A stretch of 64,000 bases of DNA, from the NCBI RefSeq assembly GCF_009828115.1, contig NZ_WTYL01000005.1, positions 1 to 64,000 of the forward strand, given 5' to 3'. This DNA comes from Allopontixanthobacter sediminis. GTDB lineage: Bacteria > Pseudomonadota > Alphaproteobacteria > Sphingomonadales > Sphingomonadaceae. Each line of letters begins with the position of its first letter. Within the stretch, counting starts at the first letter, position 1. Shown here one piece after another: positions 16,349-25,840 of this stretch. The translations under genes and the position numbers were made by a program. The notes under the pieces were generated by a model. The model had not been told where the DNA came from. It was given only the letters and a program-made list of their open reading frames with translations, and made no database searches.

Positions 16349-17158
16349 ATGACGGTAACAGCAATCGTGCTCGCCGGGCGGCGAAGCGGGGTCCTCGACC
16401 CCCTTGCAGCCGACGCGGGCGTTCCACTCAAGTGTCTCGTTCCGGTCGGCGGGAAGCCGCTGATCGACCATGTCATCGCGGCACTGCTGTCGAGCCCGCC
16501 GATTACGTCGGTCAGGGTGGTGGCGGACGAGGCCGAACTGCTCCGATCGCACATCGCCGAAGCCTTCCCGGCCGCCAACATTCCGATCGAGGTGCTTCCG
16601 GCCGCGCATAATCTGGTCGACAGCATCGTCGCCGGTGCCGAGGGCGCAGCCTATCCGCTCCTGATCACCACCGCCGACAACGTCATGCTCACTCCGCAAA
16701 GCGTGGAGGAATTCGTCGCCGGAGCCGGCGGCCCTGGCCGAAACACCGGCGGTGTCGCGCTGGCGATGGCGCGGCGCGAAGCGGTGATGACCGCCCATCC
16801 GGAGGGGCAGCGCCGGTTCTACCGCTTCAGCGACGGCGAGTTCTCAAACTGCAACACCTATTGGATCGGATCGCGGGCCGCCCTGTCCGGCGCTGAAACC
16901 TTCCGCAGCGGCGGGCAGTTCATCAAATATCCCTCGCGCATTGCCAAGACCTTCGGTCTATGGAACCTGTTCAAGTTCTATTTCGGGCTTGGCAGCGTGC
17001 AGGCCTGTTTCGACGGCATCGGGCGAAAGCTCGGATTTCCGGTGCGGATGGTCGAACTCAGCGACGGGGCAATGGCAATCGATGTCGATAACGAACGTTC
17101 GCACCGCGTGACCGCGAAATTGCTCGAACAGAGGAACGCTGCCACCCTGGCAGGATGA
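16349..17158 (+). CDS. MobA-like/NTP-transferase family nucleotidyltransferase
   Basis: The 269-residue cytoplasmic protein begins with a nucleotidyltransferase signature (AIVLAGRRSG, then PLKCLVPVGGKPLIDHVI), the Rossmann-like start of the GlmU/MobA superfamily, and has the metal-site region LLITTADNVML. The C-terminal part is not assigned. It overlaps the following polysaccharide flippase by four bases, so it probably activates a sugar or polyol phosphate for a surface glycan or lipid. Exact substrate not determinable. Confidence 0.75.
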   Translation: MTVTAIVLAGRRSGVLDPLAADAGVPLKCLVPVGGKPLIDHVIAALLSSPPITSVRVVADEAELLRSHIAEAFPAANIPIEVLPAAHNLVDSIVAGAEGAAYPLLITTADNVMLTPQSVEEFVAGAGGPGRNTGGVALAMARREAVMTAHPEGQRRFYRFSDGEFSNCNTYWIGSRAALSGAETFRSGGQFIKYPSRIAKTFGLWNLFKFYFGLGSVQACFDGIGRKLGFPVRMVELSDGAMAIDVDNERSHRVTAKLLEQRNAATLAG

Positions 17159-18414
17159 TGCGCCGGATTCTCGCAAATGCCGGGTGGCTGCTCGGCGGCA
17201 AGGGCGTCAACGCGGCGCTCAGCCTGGTTTACCTGGCGATCGCGACACGTGCGCTCGGGCTTGCGGAGTTCGGCCAGTTCACCCTGGTGGTCGCGTTGGC
17301 GCAGGCGCTGACGGGCATCGCCAGCTTCCAGACCTGGCTGTTCGTGGTTCGATGGGGCAACAGCGCGGCACAGAGCAGCGCGGAGGCGGCCCGCGATGTG
17401 ATCGGTTTTGCGACCGCGCTCGACCTGATGAGCATGGTGCTCGGCATACTGATCGCCGCGGCGTTGGCTTTGTCCGCCCTGCACTGGGTTGGCCTGCCGG
17501 CGGATCTCGCGTGGCCCGCATTCCTGTTCTGCGCCGTTTCGATGCTTGCCATCCGGTCGACCCCAACGGGGATCCTGCGGCTGCATGATCGGTACGCCCG
17601 GGCGGCCAGCGCGGAGACCGCGATACCGATCACCCGCGCAATCGGGGCAGGACTGGCCGCGCTGTTCATGCCAACGATCCTCGGGTTCCTGCTGGCTTGG
17701 GCGGCGGCGGAACTGGCGGCGGCGCTGGCATGCTGGGCGGCCGCGGCGCGGTTCGGCCGGCCGCAGCTGTCGGCCATCAGTCTGACCCGGCTGCCGCGAA
17801 AGGAAGCCGGGGTGTGGCCGTTCGTGCTGTCGACCAATTTCACTTCCAGCACCAGCGTCGCGGGACGGCAGGTGTTGCTGCTGCTGGTTGGCGCGTTCGG
17901 CGGCGCGACCATGGCGGGAATTTACCGGGTCGCGGCGCAACTGGGGCTGGCGGTGCTGAAGTTGGGGCAGGCGGTCCTGCAGGCAATTTTCCCCGATCTC
18001 GTTCGGGCAGGTCCGCAGGACCATGTGCTGGCGGGACGGATCGCACGGGTGGCGGCGGTCACCGCGCTTGCAAGCATTGCTCTCGCCGTGGCGGGCGGGG
18101 AACTGCTCATCGCCGCAGTTGCCGGCCCGGAATTCTCTGCAGCCTATATTCCGATGATCATCCTGGCCGCGGCATCCGCCATCGAGTTGGTGGGCGCAAC
18201 CTGGGACGCGCTGCTGGTGGCGCGGCAACGGGCCGGAGTGGTCCTTGCCCTGCGCGCCGTGCCGATGGCGGTGTCACTCGCGCTGGTGCCGTGGGCGATC
18301 GCCCTGGCGGGCGCACCGGGTGCGGCGGCGACGGCGCTGTTCGCCAGCACCTTGGCGGTAGGCGGGTTCTATATCTTCGTTCGCCAGATTTCCCGCCCGG
18401 CGGGGCCAGTCTAG
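17155..18414 (+). CDS. Polysaccharide/lipid-linked oligosaccharide flippase (Wzx/MATE-like)
   Basis: The 419-residue integral membrane protein has roughly twelve hydrophobic helices and begins with RRILANAGWLLGGKGVNAAL, the typical N-terminus of O-antigen/polysaccharide export flippases. Paired with the nucleotidyltransferase upstream by an ATGATG overlap (either methionine may start). Likely moves a lipid-linked glycan across the inner membrane. No glycosyltransferases are nearby, so the pathway is incomplete here. Confidence 0.82.
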   Translation: MMRRILANAGWLLGGKGVNAALSLVYLAIATRALGLAEFGQFTLVVALAQALTGIASFQTWLFVVRWGNSAAQSSAEAARDVIGFATALDLMSMVLGILIAAALALSALHWVGLPADLAWPAFLFCAVSMLAIRSTPTGILRLHDRYARAASAETAIPITRAIGAGLAALFMPTILGFLLAWAAAELAAALACWAAAARFGRPQLSAISLTRLPRKEAGVWPFVLSTNFTSSTSVAGRQVLLLLVGAFGGATMAGIYRVAAQLGLAVLKLGQAVLQAIFPDLVRAGPQDHVLAGRIARVAAVTALASIALAVAGGELLIAAVAGPEFSAAYIPMIILAAASAIELVGATWDALLVARQRAGVVLALRAVPMAVSLALVPWAIALAGAPGAAATALFASTLAVGGFYIFVRQISRPAGPV

Positions 18415-18434
18415 ACGCAGTTCAGCCGCGCCTT

Positions 18435-18899
18435 TCAGAAGCTTTGGCGGCGCGAATCCGGATTCATGCACGCCGGTCCGGGCAACCCGGGGAGCAATCC
18501 CGCGCCCGAAACGACGCTTCCAAGCGACACGGCTGCGTCGATCAGGTCGTTGACGGCGTCCTCCTCGATCATCAGCGCCGCCGTTGAGCGTAGGGCTGTT
18601 GGCCGCGACAAGCGGATACCGGAAATGAGGCTCAGCACGAGGGCCTCATGTTCGTGGACCCGGTTGCACTGCAACTGGCCGTAACGAAAAGTTTCCAGCG
18701 AATTCCGGCTCAGGACCAGCATGAACATATGGAAATGCGGCAGGCCGGCGATTATGCCCCCTTGCGCGAAGGCTGGACCGATCGCCGTGCAAGGGCATCG
18801 GATTTCATGCACCGATTTGACCCAGCTACGGATCGCCCAGACCATGAACCGCCCGCCGCGATCGAGAGATGTCACCGGGCGATCGACAAATGCGTACAT
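18435..18899 (-). CDS. Conserved protein of unknown function
   Basis: The 154-residue protein starts MYAFVDRPVTSLDRGGRF; homologs with this type of beginning are, as I recall, common in sphingomonads, but no function is known to me. It contains AIGPAFAQGGIIAGLPHFHM and a C-terminal helix MIEEDAVNDLIDAAVSL; no signal peptide or clear membrane segment. ATG 18899 was chosen over an upstream in-frame start at 19016 because recognisable sequence begins there and an AAAGGA lies upstream. The promoter region holds two Fur-box-like elements, so iron control is possible. Confidence 0.65.
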   Translation of the reverse strand: MYAFVDRPVTSLDRGGRFMVWAIRSWVKSVHEIRCPCTAIGPAFAQGGIIAGLPHFHMFMLVLSRNSLETFRYGQLQCNRVHEHEALVLSLISGIRLSRPTALRSTAALMIEEDAVNDLIDAAVSLGSVVSGAGLLPGLPGPACMNPDSRRQSF

Positions 18900-19227
18900 G
18901 GGGGCACATCCTTTCTGGGCTAGCGGCGGGATCGCCTGATTCGCATGAGCACCTACTACCAATTGCGATTGCGTCTCATTAGCGAATTGTTTCCACGAGA
19001 TCGCCCAGTCTGTCAAGACTGTTGAGAATTGTTTGCAATAAAGATCAGGGCTCGGCCGGATTGGCGGGTCGTACGCATAGAGGATCCCGAAATCCCTCGC
19101 CCGCCCCTTCGGATGCCCAGGTCAAATTCGGCACCGCTTAGGTCACATTTCTTGTCACCGCGGGGATGGGACTTGCTCCCGAATGGATCAACACCGAGCA
19201 GCACCGCTGCGCCGATCGGAACCAAAC
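18900..19227. other. Intergenic region with two Fur-box-like sites
   Basis: Stretch between the unknown gene at 18435-18899 and the antiporter gene (both minus). Nearest the unknown gene are TGCGATTGCGTCTCATTAGC at 18964-18983 and TGAGAATTGTTTGCAA at 19023-19038, both resembling alphaproteobacterial iron-regulator boxes, with a minus-strand TTGACA at 19016-19011 between them. The remaining part to 19227 shows no credible gene. Confidence 0.35.
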
Positions 19228-20466
19228 TCAATCCCCTACGGGCGTTGGCGCCAGTCGCTGCAGAGCGCGGCTGTCATGATCCGCGATTGCCAAACGCTTC
19301 GCCGCCCATTTGATGGTCGGACCCTGTATCAGGCTCGACAACAGCACGACGAAAAAGACGACATTGAAGATTGCGAATGCACCTTCCACACCGGCGACGA
19401 TGGGGAATGTGGCCAGGACAATCGGTACCGCGCCGCGTAGCCCGGCCCATGAAACAAACAGCTTCGCCCGCCATCCGAAGCCGCGGAACGGGGCGAGGCA
19501 GAGAAATACGCTGAGGGGCCGGGCCACAAACATCAGGATGGCGGTAATTGCCAGTCCGGGGAGGATCACCGGTTCGATCTGAGACGGGGTGACCAGAAGC
19601 CCGAGCGTGAGGAACATCGTGACCTGCGCCAGCCACGCCATGCCGTCCTGAAATGTCGAAACCGTGCGTTTCGCAGCATAATGCTGGTTGCCCGCCACCA
19701 GACCGGCAAGATAGGCAGCCAGAAAGCCGTTGCCGGACAGCAGCTCGGCGGCTCCGAAGGCGATGAGCGCCGCGGCGATCGAAATCACGAACGCGAGGCC
19801 GCCCTGCCGGTAGCCACCGCGTTTCAGGATGGCCGGCATTGCATAACCGGCTCCCACGCCGACCAGCGCACCCATCAGCATCTGGACGATGAAATCGGGT
19901 ACCAGCTTAAAGGCAGAAGCACCGGGTTCAGCCATGAATAGCAGGACCGCACCGACCAGGAAAATCGCCATCGGATCGTTCGAACCGGATTCGACTTCGA
20001 TCAGTGCCGCCACATCGCCGTGCAGGTCGAGGCCGGTCGACCGGAGAATCGCGAAAACGGCGGCCGCATCGGTGGATGCGATGATCGCGCCCAGTAGCGC
20101 CGCCTGGGCCGGATCGACGTCAAGCAGGAAAACCGCCGACACGGCCACGATGCCCGCGCTGATCATTACCCCGGCCGAAGCGAGCACCAGTGCCGGTGCA
20201 GCCACACGGCGCGCGTCTTTCCAGTCGGTGTCGAGCCCGCCGGAAAACAGTATGAACACCAACGAAGCCATTCCGACGGCCTGGGCGACTTCGAAATTGT
20301 CGAACGCGATCCCCCCGGGACCATCGACGCCTGCGAGCATACCGAGGCCTAGAAATCCGATAAGAGCGGGCATGCCAAACCGGCTCGACAAGCTCCCGGC
20401 AAGGACGGTGGTCAGCAGAAGTACGCCCAGCAGCAGGAGCGTCGATTCAGTGTCGAGGAATGCCAT
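19228..20466 (-). CDS. Cation/proton antiporter, NhaP2/CvrA-like (membrane domain only)
   Basis: The 412-residue protein has about twelve membrane helices with the CPA-family core: FGMPALIGFLGLGMLAG near the N-terminus, LLGAIIASTDAAAVFAIL (about residues 120-137) and ALIEVESGSNDPMAIFLVG with the ND ion-binding pair. NhaP2 proteins usually add a C-terminal TrkA-C/regulatory domain; here the protein ends soon after the last helix, so it is a short form. Exchanges potassium or sodium for protons across the inner membrane. Single gene, no obvious operon partner. Confidence 0.9.
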   Translation of the reverse strand: MAFLDTESTLLLLGVLLLTTVLAGSLSSRFGMPALIGFLGLGMLAGVDGPGGIAFDNFEVAQAVGMASLVFILFSGGLDTDWKDARRVAAPALVLASAGVMISAGIVAVSAVFLLDVDPAQAALLGAIIASTDAAAVFAILRSTGLDLHGDVAALIEVESGSNDPMAIFLVGAVLLFMAEPGASAFKLVPDFIVQMLMGALVGVGAGYAMPAILKRGGYRQGGLAFVISIAAALIAFGAAELLSGNGFLAAYLAGLVAGNQHYAAKRTVSTFQDGMAWLAQVTMFLTLGLLVTPSQIEPVILPGLAITAILMFVARPLSVFLCLAPFRGFGWRAKLFVSWAGLRGAVPIVLATFPIVAGVEGAFAIFNVVFFVVLLSSLIQGPTIKWAAKRLAIADHDSRALQRLAPTPVGD

Positions 20467-20555
20467 CAGCCCGCCCTAGCACGCCGGACGACGGCCGCAC
20501 GCCTTATTGACGGATGCCCGCTGCTGACTTGTCGGGCCGCATGAATTCCGAGGCG

Positions 20556-21260
20556 TCAGCCCCGCTTTCGCCATTCCTCGTTGCGCGCCGGTTCCTCTTT
20601 GGCCAGCCGCCGCGAGATGACCGCTGTCTGGGTTATGAAGAGCAGAATCAGGATCGCGCCGACAGCGCCGACGAATATGTCGAAGCCCGAGACATTGCCG
20701 AACCAACCGGGGCCGGGGCCGAAGCCCATCATCGCGAGGGTCAGGCCGATGAGCATGAAGCGCAGTTCGGTCGGCCCTGCATTCAGGTAGGAAAGCTTGA
20801 GTTCGCCGAGGACCCGTACGGACAGAAACGCATGGATCGAGAGGAGGAGATAGCCTGCCAGGGCGATCAGGGCGACTTCGAGCACCACATACGGGCTGAG
20901 GCCGATGCCGATCACCAACATAGTCGTGGCCACACCGTCGCAGCTATGGTCGAGAAAGTATCCGTATCGTGGCCGCTCGATCTTGCGGAAGCGGGCGAGG
21001 CTGCCATCCGTGCTGTCGCCGAACCACTGCACCGCATAGCCCGCAATCGCGAGCCATAGCCATTCCTCCGCAAGGTTGCTCAGCACATAGCCAAGGAAGA
21101 TCACGATGGCCCCGGCGATGCCGAGGTAGGTCAGCATGTCGGGCGTAACCCAGCGCGGCATGCGTGCGCAAATCCAGTTTAGCAGCCGGCGCTCCGAGCG
21201 AGCTAATACATTCTCCTGAATCCGGTCAATCGGCTTAAGTGCAACTGGTTTCTCGCTCAC
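20556..21260 (-). CDS. CDP-alcohol phosphatidyltransferase family protein
   Basis: Integral membrane enzyme of 234 residues with the full signature D-x2-DG-x2-AR-x8/9-G-x3-D-x3-D, seen as DSTDGSLARF and then GYFLDHSCD (about residues 82-108). Four to six further helices follow. The alcohol acceptor (glycerol phosphate, inositol, serine or choline) cannot be told. The start is GTG at 21260. It is divergent from the stress-promoter operon beginning at 21485. Confidence 0.88.
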   Translation of the reverse strand: MSEKPVALKPIDRIQENVLARSERRLLNWICARMPRWVTPDMLTYLGIAGAIVIFLGYVLSNLAEEWLWLAIAGYAVQWFGDSTDGSLARFRKIERPRYGYFLDHSCDGVATTMLVIGIGLSPYVVLEVALIALAGYLLLSIHAFLSVRVLGELKLSYLNAGPTELRFMLIGLTLAMMGFGPGPGWFGNVSGFDIFVGAVGAILILLFITQTAVISRRLAKEEPARNEEWRKRG

Positions 21261-21450
21261 GGCAACCCTTTATCGTAGCCGGGTAACAGCCCGCTAGGGC
21301 AGGGCTTCTACAGGAAACCTGTCATAAAACCAACTCGGCAAGGCGCATGTGCGGAGCGTCTAGCCGATAGAAGCTCCAGGACACCTCGGCGGCGAAGACC
21401 GGGCACGCCGCCGTCCTGCCGAACCGATGACAGTCCATACCGCAATCCTA

Positions 21451-21475
21451 GGAACGGGACCGGCGCTTTTCCGTT
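21451..21475 (+). promoter_or_regulatory. General stress response (EcfG-type) promoter
   Basis: GGAAC at 21451-21455 and CGTT at 21472-21475 with 16 bases between match the GGAAC-N16/17-CGTT consensus of EcfG sigma factors in alphaproteobacteria. The transcription start should fall at about 21482-21485, essentially at the ATG of the next gene, implying a leaderless or nearly leaderless mRNA unless translation begins further in. Confidence 0.7.
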
Positions 21476-21484
21476 GGAACGTGC

Positions 21485-22360
21485 ATGGAGCACATTTTAA
21501 CCGACGAGGGCCGGTCCGCGGCCGAAGACCAATCGATTTCGGCAGCCACCATGCATTCGGCAAAAAGCGATCTGGCCTGGGACATGATCGCGCAACCGGG
21601 GCCGGTGATGATCACCGCGATCCATGCCGGGCATACAATTCGGGATTCCCTCCTGCCCTGGCTCGAGATCGATGATCAGGCGCGATTGCGTGAAGAAGAC
21701 CCGCTGACCGACTTTTTCCTTCCCGCCGGCGACACGATTTTCCGCGCCAACCGCTCGCGCTTTGAATTCGACCTCAATCGTCCCGCGAACAAGGCGATGT
21801 CGGTCGATCCGAAGGATACCTGGGGCCTGAAGGTCTGGGAACGCGATCTGCCACAGGAGGAAATCGATGCCTCCCTGGCGCTCCACGAGCAATTCTATCG
21901 CCTGATGGCCGAACGCGCGGAAGCGATGATCGCAGAGCACGGCCAGATCCTTGTGCTCGATATTCACAGTTACAACCACCGGCGCGGCGGGCCAAACGAG
22001 CCCGCGGACAAGCAGGAAGACAGCCCGGATATCGATCTCGGCGCAACCACTCTCGACAAATCCGTGTTTGGCGGATTGCTCGACGAGTTCGCGGAAGGGT
22101 TACGGTCGCGGCCAGTGCGGGGCAAATCACCCGACGTGCGGGTGAATGTCCGGTGGGAGGATGGAGGCAATTTCCCCGAATGGCTGTATGCGCGGTACGG
22201 CGATGCGGCCTGCGTCATCACCCTTGAATACAAGAAGATATTTATGGATGAATGGAGCCATTCCGCCGACATCGCAGCGCTGCAAGAATTGCGCGAGGGT
22301 TTCATCGAAGCGGTGTCCAGGGCCCGGCGCTGGCTAGCGCGGCCTGCAGGCGCTCGATGA
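21485..22360 (+). CDS. N-formylglutamate amidohydrolase family protein
   Basis: Member of the N-formylglutamate amidohydrolase (HutG-like) fold. The 291-residue protein shows the metal/active-site blocks ITAIHAGHTIRDSLLPW (about residues 43-59), FDLNRPANKAM, LVLDIHSYNHRRGG and the C-terminal EYKKIFMDEW. In this context it is not in a histidine-degradation operon, so the true substrate is open. It overlaps the next gene by four bases. The ATG at 21485 lies at the predicted transcription start; an internal ATG at 21551 is an alternative start. Cytoplasmic. Confidence 0.85.
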   Translation: MEHILTDEGRSAAEDQSISAATMHSAKSDLAWDMIAQPGPVMITAIHAGHTIRDSLLPWLEIDDQARLREEDPLTDFFLPAGDTIFRANRSRFEFDLNRPANKAMSVDPKDTWGLKVWERDLPQEEIDASLALHEQFYRLMAERAEAMIAEHGQILVLDIHSYNHRRGGPNEPADKQEDSPDIDLGATTLDKSVFGGLLDEFAEGLRSRPVRGKSPDVRVNVRWEDGGNFPEWLYARYGDAACVITLEYKKIFMDEWSHSADIAALQELREGFIEAVSRARRWLARPAGAR

Positions 22361-23568
22361 ACGCTGCAGCTCCCAGCAAGCAATCCCAAGGCATGGAAAC
22401 GCTGTGCCCTGCGGCGGTTGAAGTCGACCGCGCGCTGTCGCTCATGGACGCCAAGGTGGACTGGCTCCGCCGCCTGACGCCCGTCAACATTACCGAAATC
22501 TGGGACGGCTTCCGCGCTTCCGGTTACCGTGACATGCCCGACAGCCGCTTCAGCGAAGGGCTGGAAAACGATGCCCCCGTCCTTCGCAGCGAATTGTTCG
22601 CCTTGCCTGTCCGAGAGGTCGAGAATCATTTGCTGCAGGCATTGCTGCTCGAAAAGCAGCGCGAGATCGACCAGCAGATCGAGTTGGTCCGGATGCGCGA
22701 CAAGGACGGGTTCATCCTCGCCAGTATCGACCTGTTCGGGCACGTTAGCGAACAAGCGCTGCGGGATGCGCAGGACCTGCTGAACGGGGTCCCGCTGGTC
22801 GAGCCCGATCCCGACGATGCGGGCGCGACCGAAATGTGCGAAGCCGCGCGCGCCGAGGTGCGTGGCTACCAGGCGCTTCATCCACAATTTGAATGCGAGG
22901 TCATTGTCGATCCAACTCTCGGAACGTCGTTGTACGTGTCGCAGGGTAATTTTCACGTCGCCCATGATTTCCGCACATCCGGTTCGCGGATCGATCCGCT
23001 GATCCAGCACGAAATCGGGACGCACGCGGTGACCCGGCACAACGGTCGGCGCCAGCCCCTCCATACGCTCGCCGGGGGTCTGGCCGATTACGACGAATTG
23101 CAGGAAGGCCTCGCGGTGCTGGCAGAATATCTGGTCGGCTACCTTCCGGCGCAGCGGCTTCGAACGCTGGGCGCCCGGGTCGTCGCGGCCCACATGGCGG
23201 TCGAGGAAAGCACCGGTCCGGAAATATACGGCTGCCTGATGGAAGACTATCAGATCGGTTCCGCGGTCGCTTTCGACACGGCTTTACGCGCCAAGCGGGG
23301 CGGCGGCCTGACCAAGGACGCGCTCTATCTCAAGGGACTCGCGGAACTGCTTGCCTATCTGCGCAACGGCGGGGATTTCGAAATCCTCTTTCTTGGTAAA
23401 TTCGCGCTCAAGCATCTGCACAGCCTCGAAACATTGCTCGACGACGGCATCCTCCATCCGCCCGAAATCCTGCCTTCCTACCTCGGCAACCCTTCTGTCC
23501 AGAAACGGCTAGCCGAGGCCCGCACTATCCCCATCACCGAATTTTACCACGAAAGCCCCCTCGCATGA
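22357..23568 (+). CDS. QEGLA-motif (DUF1704/MATCAP-like) metallopeptidase
   Basis: The 403-residue protein has the HExxxH zinc motif HEIGTH at residues 218-223 and the QEGLA box at 249-253 (DELQEGLAVLAEYLVG), whose glutamate is the expected third metal ligand. This is the family annotated as flavohemoglobin-expression-modulating QEGLA protein; eukaryotic relatives (MATCAP) are tubulin tyrosine carboxypeptidases. The bacterial role is unestablished. ATG 22357 overlaps the previous stop, and its own stop overlaps the ATP-grasp gene start, so three gene products are made in step. Confidence 0.88.
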   Translation: MNAAAPSKQSQGMETLCPAAVEVDRALSLMDAKVDWLRRLTPVNITEIWDGFRASGYRDMPDSRFSEGLENDAPVLRSELFALPVREVENHLLQALLLEKQREIDQQIELVRMRDKDGFILASIDLFGHVSEQALRDAQDLLNGVPLVEPDPDDAGATEMCEAARAEVRGYQALHPQFECEVIVDPTLGTSLYVSQGNFHVAHDFRTSGSRIDPLIQHEIGTHAVTRHNGRRQPLHTLAGGLADYDELQEGLAVLAEYLVGYLPAQRLRTLGARVVAAHMAVEESTGPEIYGCLMEDYQIGSAVAFDTALRAKRGGGLTKDALYLKGLAELLAYLRNGGDFEILFLGKFALKHLHSLETLLDDGILHPPEILPSYLGNPSVQKRLAEARTIPITEFYHESPLA

Positions 23569-24683
23569 CCGACGCCAAGCCCAAGAAAAAAGCCAAAACC
23601 AAAGCCAAAGCGCGAGCCAAGAACGGGGGCGAGACCATCAAGATCGCTTTCGTGGTCAACCGGGTCGCGACCGAGCAGGACGATTACACCACCATCCGGC
23701 TGGCCCGCAAAGCGGTCGCGCGGGGCCACACGGTGGCGCTGATCGGGCTCGGGGATTTCATTTACGATTGGCAGGATGGCATCTGCGCGATGGCAACCAT
23801 CAGCAAGATCGCCAAGTTCGACGACGATACGACCTATCTCGCGCATCTGCAGGACCCCAAAATGGCCCGCGAGCGCATCAATCTTTCCGAGTACGACATC
23901 CTGATGCTGCGCAGTGATCCGGCAGCGGAACTGACGACCCGTAACTGGGCTCCGTCCTCCGGACTGCTGTTCGCGCAGCTTGCTTCCTTGAGGAACACGA
24001 TCGTCCTGAATGACCCGAAACAGCTGACCGATGCGGTCAACAAAACGTATTTTCAGGGCTTCCCCGAAGCGGTCCGGCCCGAGACCAGTATCACCCGTGA
24101 ACCCGATGAAATCAGCCGGTTCCTCGATGCGCATGACGGGAAGGGTGTGATCAAGCCGCTGCAGGGATCGGGCGGGCAGGGTGTGTTCCTGATCGACGAG
24201 GACAACCGCCAGAACCTCAACCAGATCGTCGAAGCCGTCATTCGCGACGGCTATGCGATCGTCCAGGAATACCTGCCCGCTGCCAAGAAGGGCGATTTAA
24301 GGATGATCACCCTCAACGGAAGGCCGCTGAAAGTTGATGACACCTACGCCTGCATCCACCGGTTCAGCCAGACCGACGATCACCGCTCCAACATTTCCGC
24401 CGGCGGCGGCGTCGAGATGGTCGTTCCCGACGAGGTTGCCCTCCAGATCGCGGAAATCGTCGGACCCAAGCTGATCGACGACGGGATGTATCTGACCGGG
24501 CTCGACATCGCGGGCGACAAGATGATGGAGATTAATGTCGACACGCCCGGCGGCCTCAATTTCATGGAAGATCTCAGCGGGGTGGATTTCAGCGGTGCGA
24601 TCCTCGATGATCTGGAGCGCAAGGTCCGGCTTCAGGGGCAGTATGGCGGCACCCTCACCAACCGCCAGTTGGCCGTGTTATAG
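23565..24683 (+). CDS. Glutathione-synthetase-like ATP-grasp ligase with basic N-terminal tail
   Basis: The 372-residue protein opens with a lysine/alanine-rich tail (residues 5-21) and then an ATP-grasp ligase of the GshB type: start [11 protein letters not shown], the nucleotide loop [17 protein letters not shown] (about residues 189-205), [15 protein letters not shown] and the metal-binding [14 protein letters not shown] near the C-terminus. Such enzymes form amide bonds from an acyl phosphate and an amine. It overlaps the MATCAP-like gene by four bases; a normal glutathione biosynthetic context (gshA) is not seen. Possible functions range from a glutathione-like thiol peptide to protein tail ligation. 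Confidence 0.85.
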   Translation: MTDAKPKKKAKTKAKARAKNGGETIKIAFVVNRVATEQDDYTTIRLARKAVARGHTVALIGLGDFIYDWQDGICAMATISKIAKFDDDTTYLAHLQDPKMARERINLSEYDILMLRSDPAAELTTRNWAPSSGLLFAQLASLRNTIVLNDPKQLTDAVNKTYFQGFPEAVRPETSITREPDEISRFLDAHDGKGVIKPLQGSGGQGVFLIDEDNRQNLNQIVEAVIRDGYAIVQEYLPAAKKGDLRMITLNGRPLKVDDTYACIHRFSQTDDHRSNISAGGGVEMVVPDEVALQIAEIVGPKLIDDGMYLTGLDIAGDKMMEINVDTPGGLNFMEDLSGVDFSGAILDDLERKVRLQGQYGGTLTNRQLAVL

Positions 24684-24724
24684 GCTTGCGGCCAAGCCCG
24701 CGGTCTGGGTTGAGCGAGAATTCG

Positions 24725-25684
24725 GTGACCGATACTGGGTGCCAGACCTGTGACTGTCTGATCGTCGGCGGAGGTCCGGCCGGGCTGACCGCGGCCATCT
24801 ACCTTGCGCGCTTTCACCTTTCGGTATCGGTGATCGATAGTGGGCACAGCCGGGCCGGGCTGATCCCGTGCTCGCGCAACCATGCCGGATTCCCGGAGGG
24901 TATTTCCGGTAACGAACTGCTGTCGCGGATGCGCGATCAGGCGGTTCGTTACGGCGCAAGCCTCCATCACGGGATGGTGACGGATATCGCGCGCCCGAAT
25001 GGCCGGTTCGTGGCGCAAACGGAGTGCGGCGAGTTTTCCGCAAAGTCGGTGTTGCTGGCGACCGGGGTGGTCAACCGCCGCCCCGAGATGATGGATGCCG
25101 GCGTCCATGACCGCGCGCTCGCCAACGGCCTGCTGCGGTATTGCCCGATTTGCGACGGCTACGAAGTCACCGACAAGCGGATCGCCGTCCTCGGCAGCGG
25201 ACAACGCGGAGTGGACGAGGCGGTTTTCCTGCGCAGCTATTCTGCCGACATCACGCTGGCCGCGCCGGCTGGTGGGCACGATCTCGATGACGAGATGCGG
25301 GCCCGGCTGGCGGATGCCGGTATCAAACTGGCAGGTGCGTGCCGCGCGATATCGCTGGATCGCGATCAAATCGTTCTCGATCTGGACGGCGACCAGCGGC
25401 CATTCGACACGCTGTATCCAGCGCTCGGGTCCGAGATCCGCTCCGAATTGGCCGGCAATCTCGGCGTCGAACTCGGCGAGGAAGGGTGCCTGGTCGTCGA
25501 CGCGCACCAGCGGACGGATATCGAGGGGCTATACGCTGCCGGGGATGTCGTGCTCGGGCTCGACCAGCTCAGCCACGCGATCGGTGAAGGGGGTGTCGCC
25601 GCAACGACGATCCGCAATGATCTGGCCAAATTGTCGCCCTTGCGGCGTCCGGACTTGCAAGCCGGTCCATCTGCCGTTACCTGA
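24725..25684 (+). CDS. Thioredoxin-reductase-like FAD/NAD(P) oxidoreductase
   Basis: The flavoprotein has an N-terminal FAD site [20 protein letters not shown], the redox-active pair in [11 protein letters not shown] (about residues 124-134), a second dinucleotide site VLGSGQRG and the C-terminal YAAGDV block. The CxxC in the NADPH domain is that of bacterial thioredoxin reductase, but sequences around it differ, so the partner may be another small thiol protein. About 40 bases after the ATP-grasp gene. Start uncertain: GTG 24725 gives the shortest N-terminus before the FAD motif; TTG 24710 and TTG 24686 are alternatives. Confidence 0.82.
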   Translation: MTDTGCQTCDCLIVGGGPAGLTAAIYLARFHLSVSVIDSGHSRAGLIPCSRNHAGFPEGISGNELLSRMRDQAVRYGASLHHGMVTDIARPNGRFVAQTECGEFSAKSVLLATGVVNRRPEMMDAGVHDRALANGLLRYCPICDGYEVTDKRIAVLGSGQRGVDEAVFLRSYSADITLAAPAGGHDLDDEMRARLADAGIKLAGACRAISLDRDQIVLDLDGDQRPFDTLYPALGSEIRSELAGNLGVELGEEGCLVVDAHQRTDIEGLYAAGDVVLGLDQLSHAIGEGGVAATTIRNDLAKLSPLRRPDLQAGPSAVT

Positions 25685-25840
25685 CCGCCATCATCGGACC
25701 CGGCCCGCCGGGTGGCTCGGCCCGGCGCCTATCCCCGGGACAACATACCAGACCAGTATTCCAGTGCCGCACATCGTGGTCGCACCCGCAACATCATGCC
25801 GGTGGACCTTGGCGGCCTTGCGGGTCAGACCAGGGTTTCC

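Noticed and set aside
19207-19250. Another GGAAC...CGTT pair
   Set aside because: Spacing is about 20 bases, outside the range of EcfG promoters, and it lies at the end of the antiporter gene.
21388-21412. GGCGGCG/CGCCGCC hairpin in the divergent region before the stress operon
   Set aside because: No T-tract and it is placed between divergent promoters, so not a terminator; GC-rich hairpins of this size arise often by chance.
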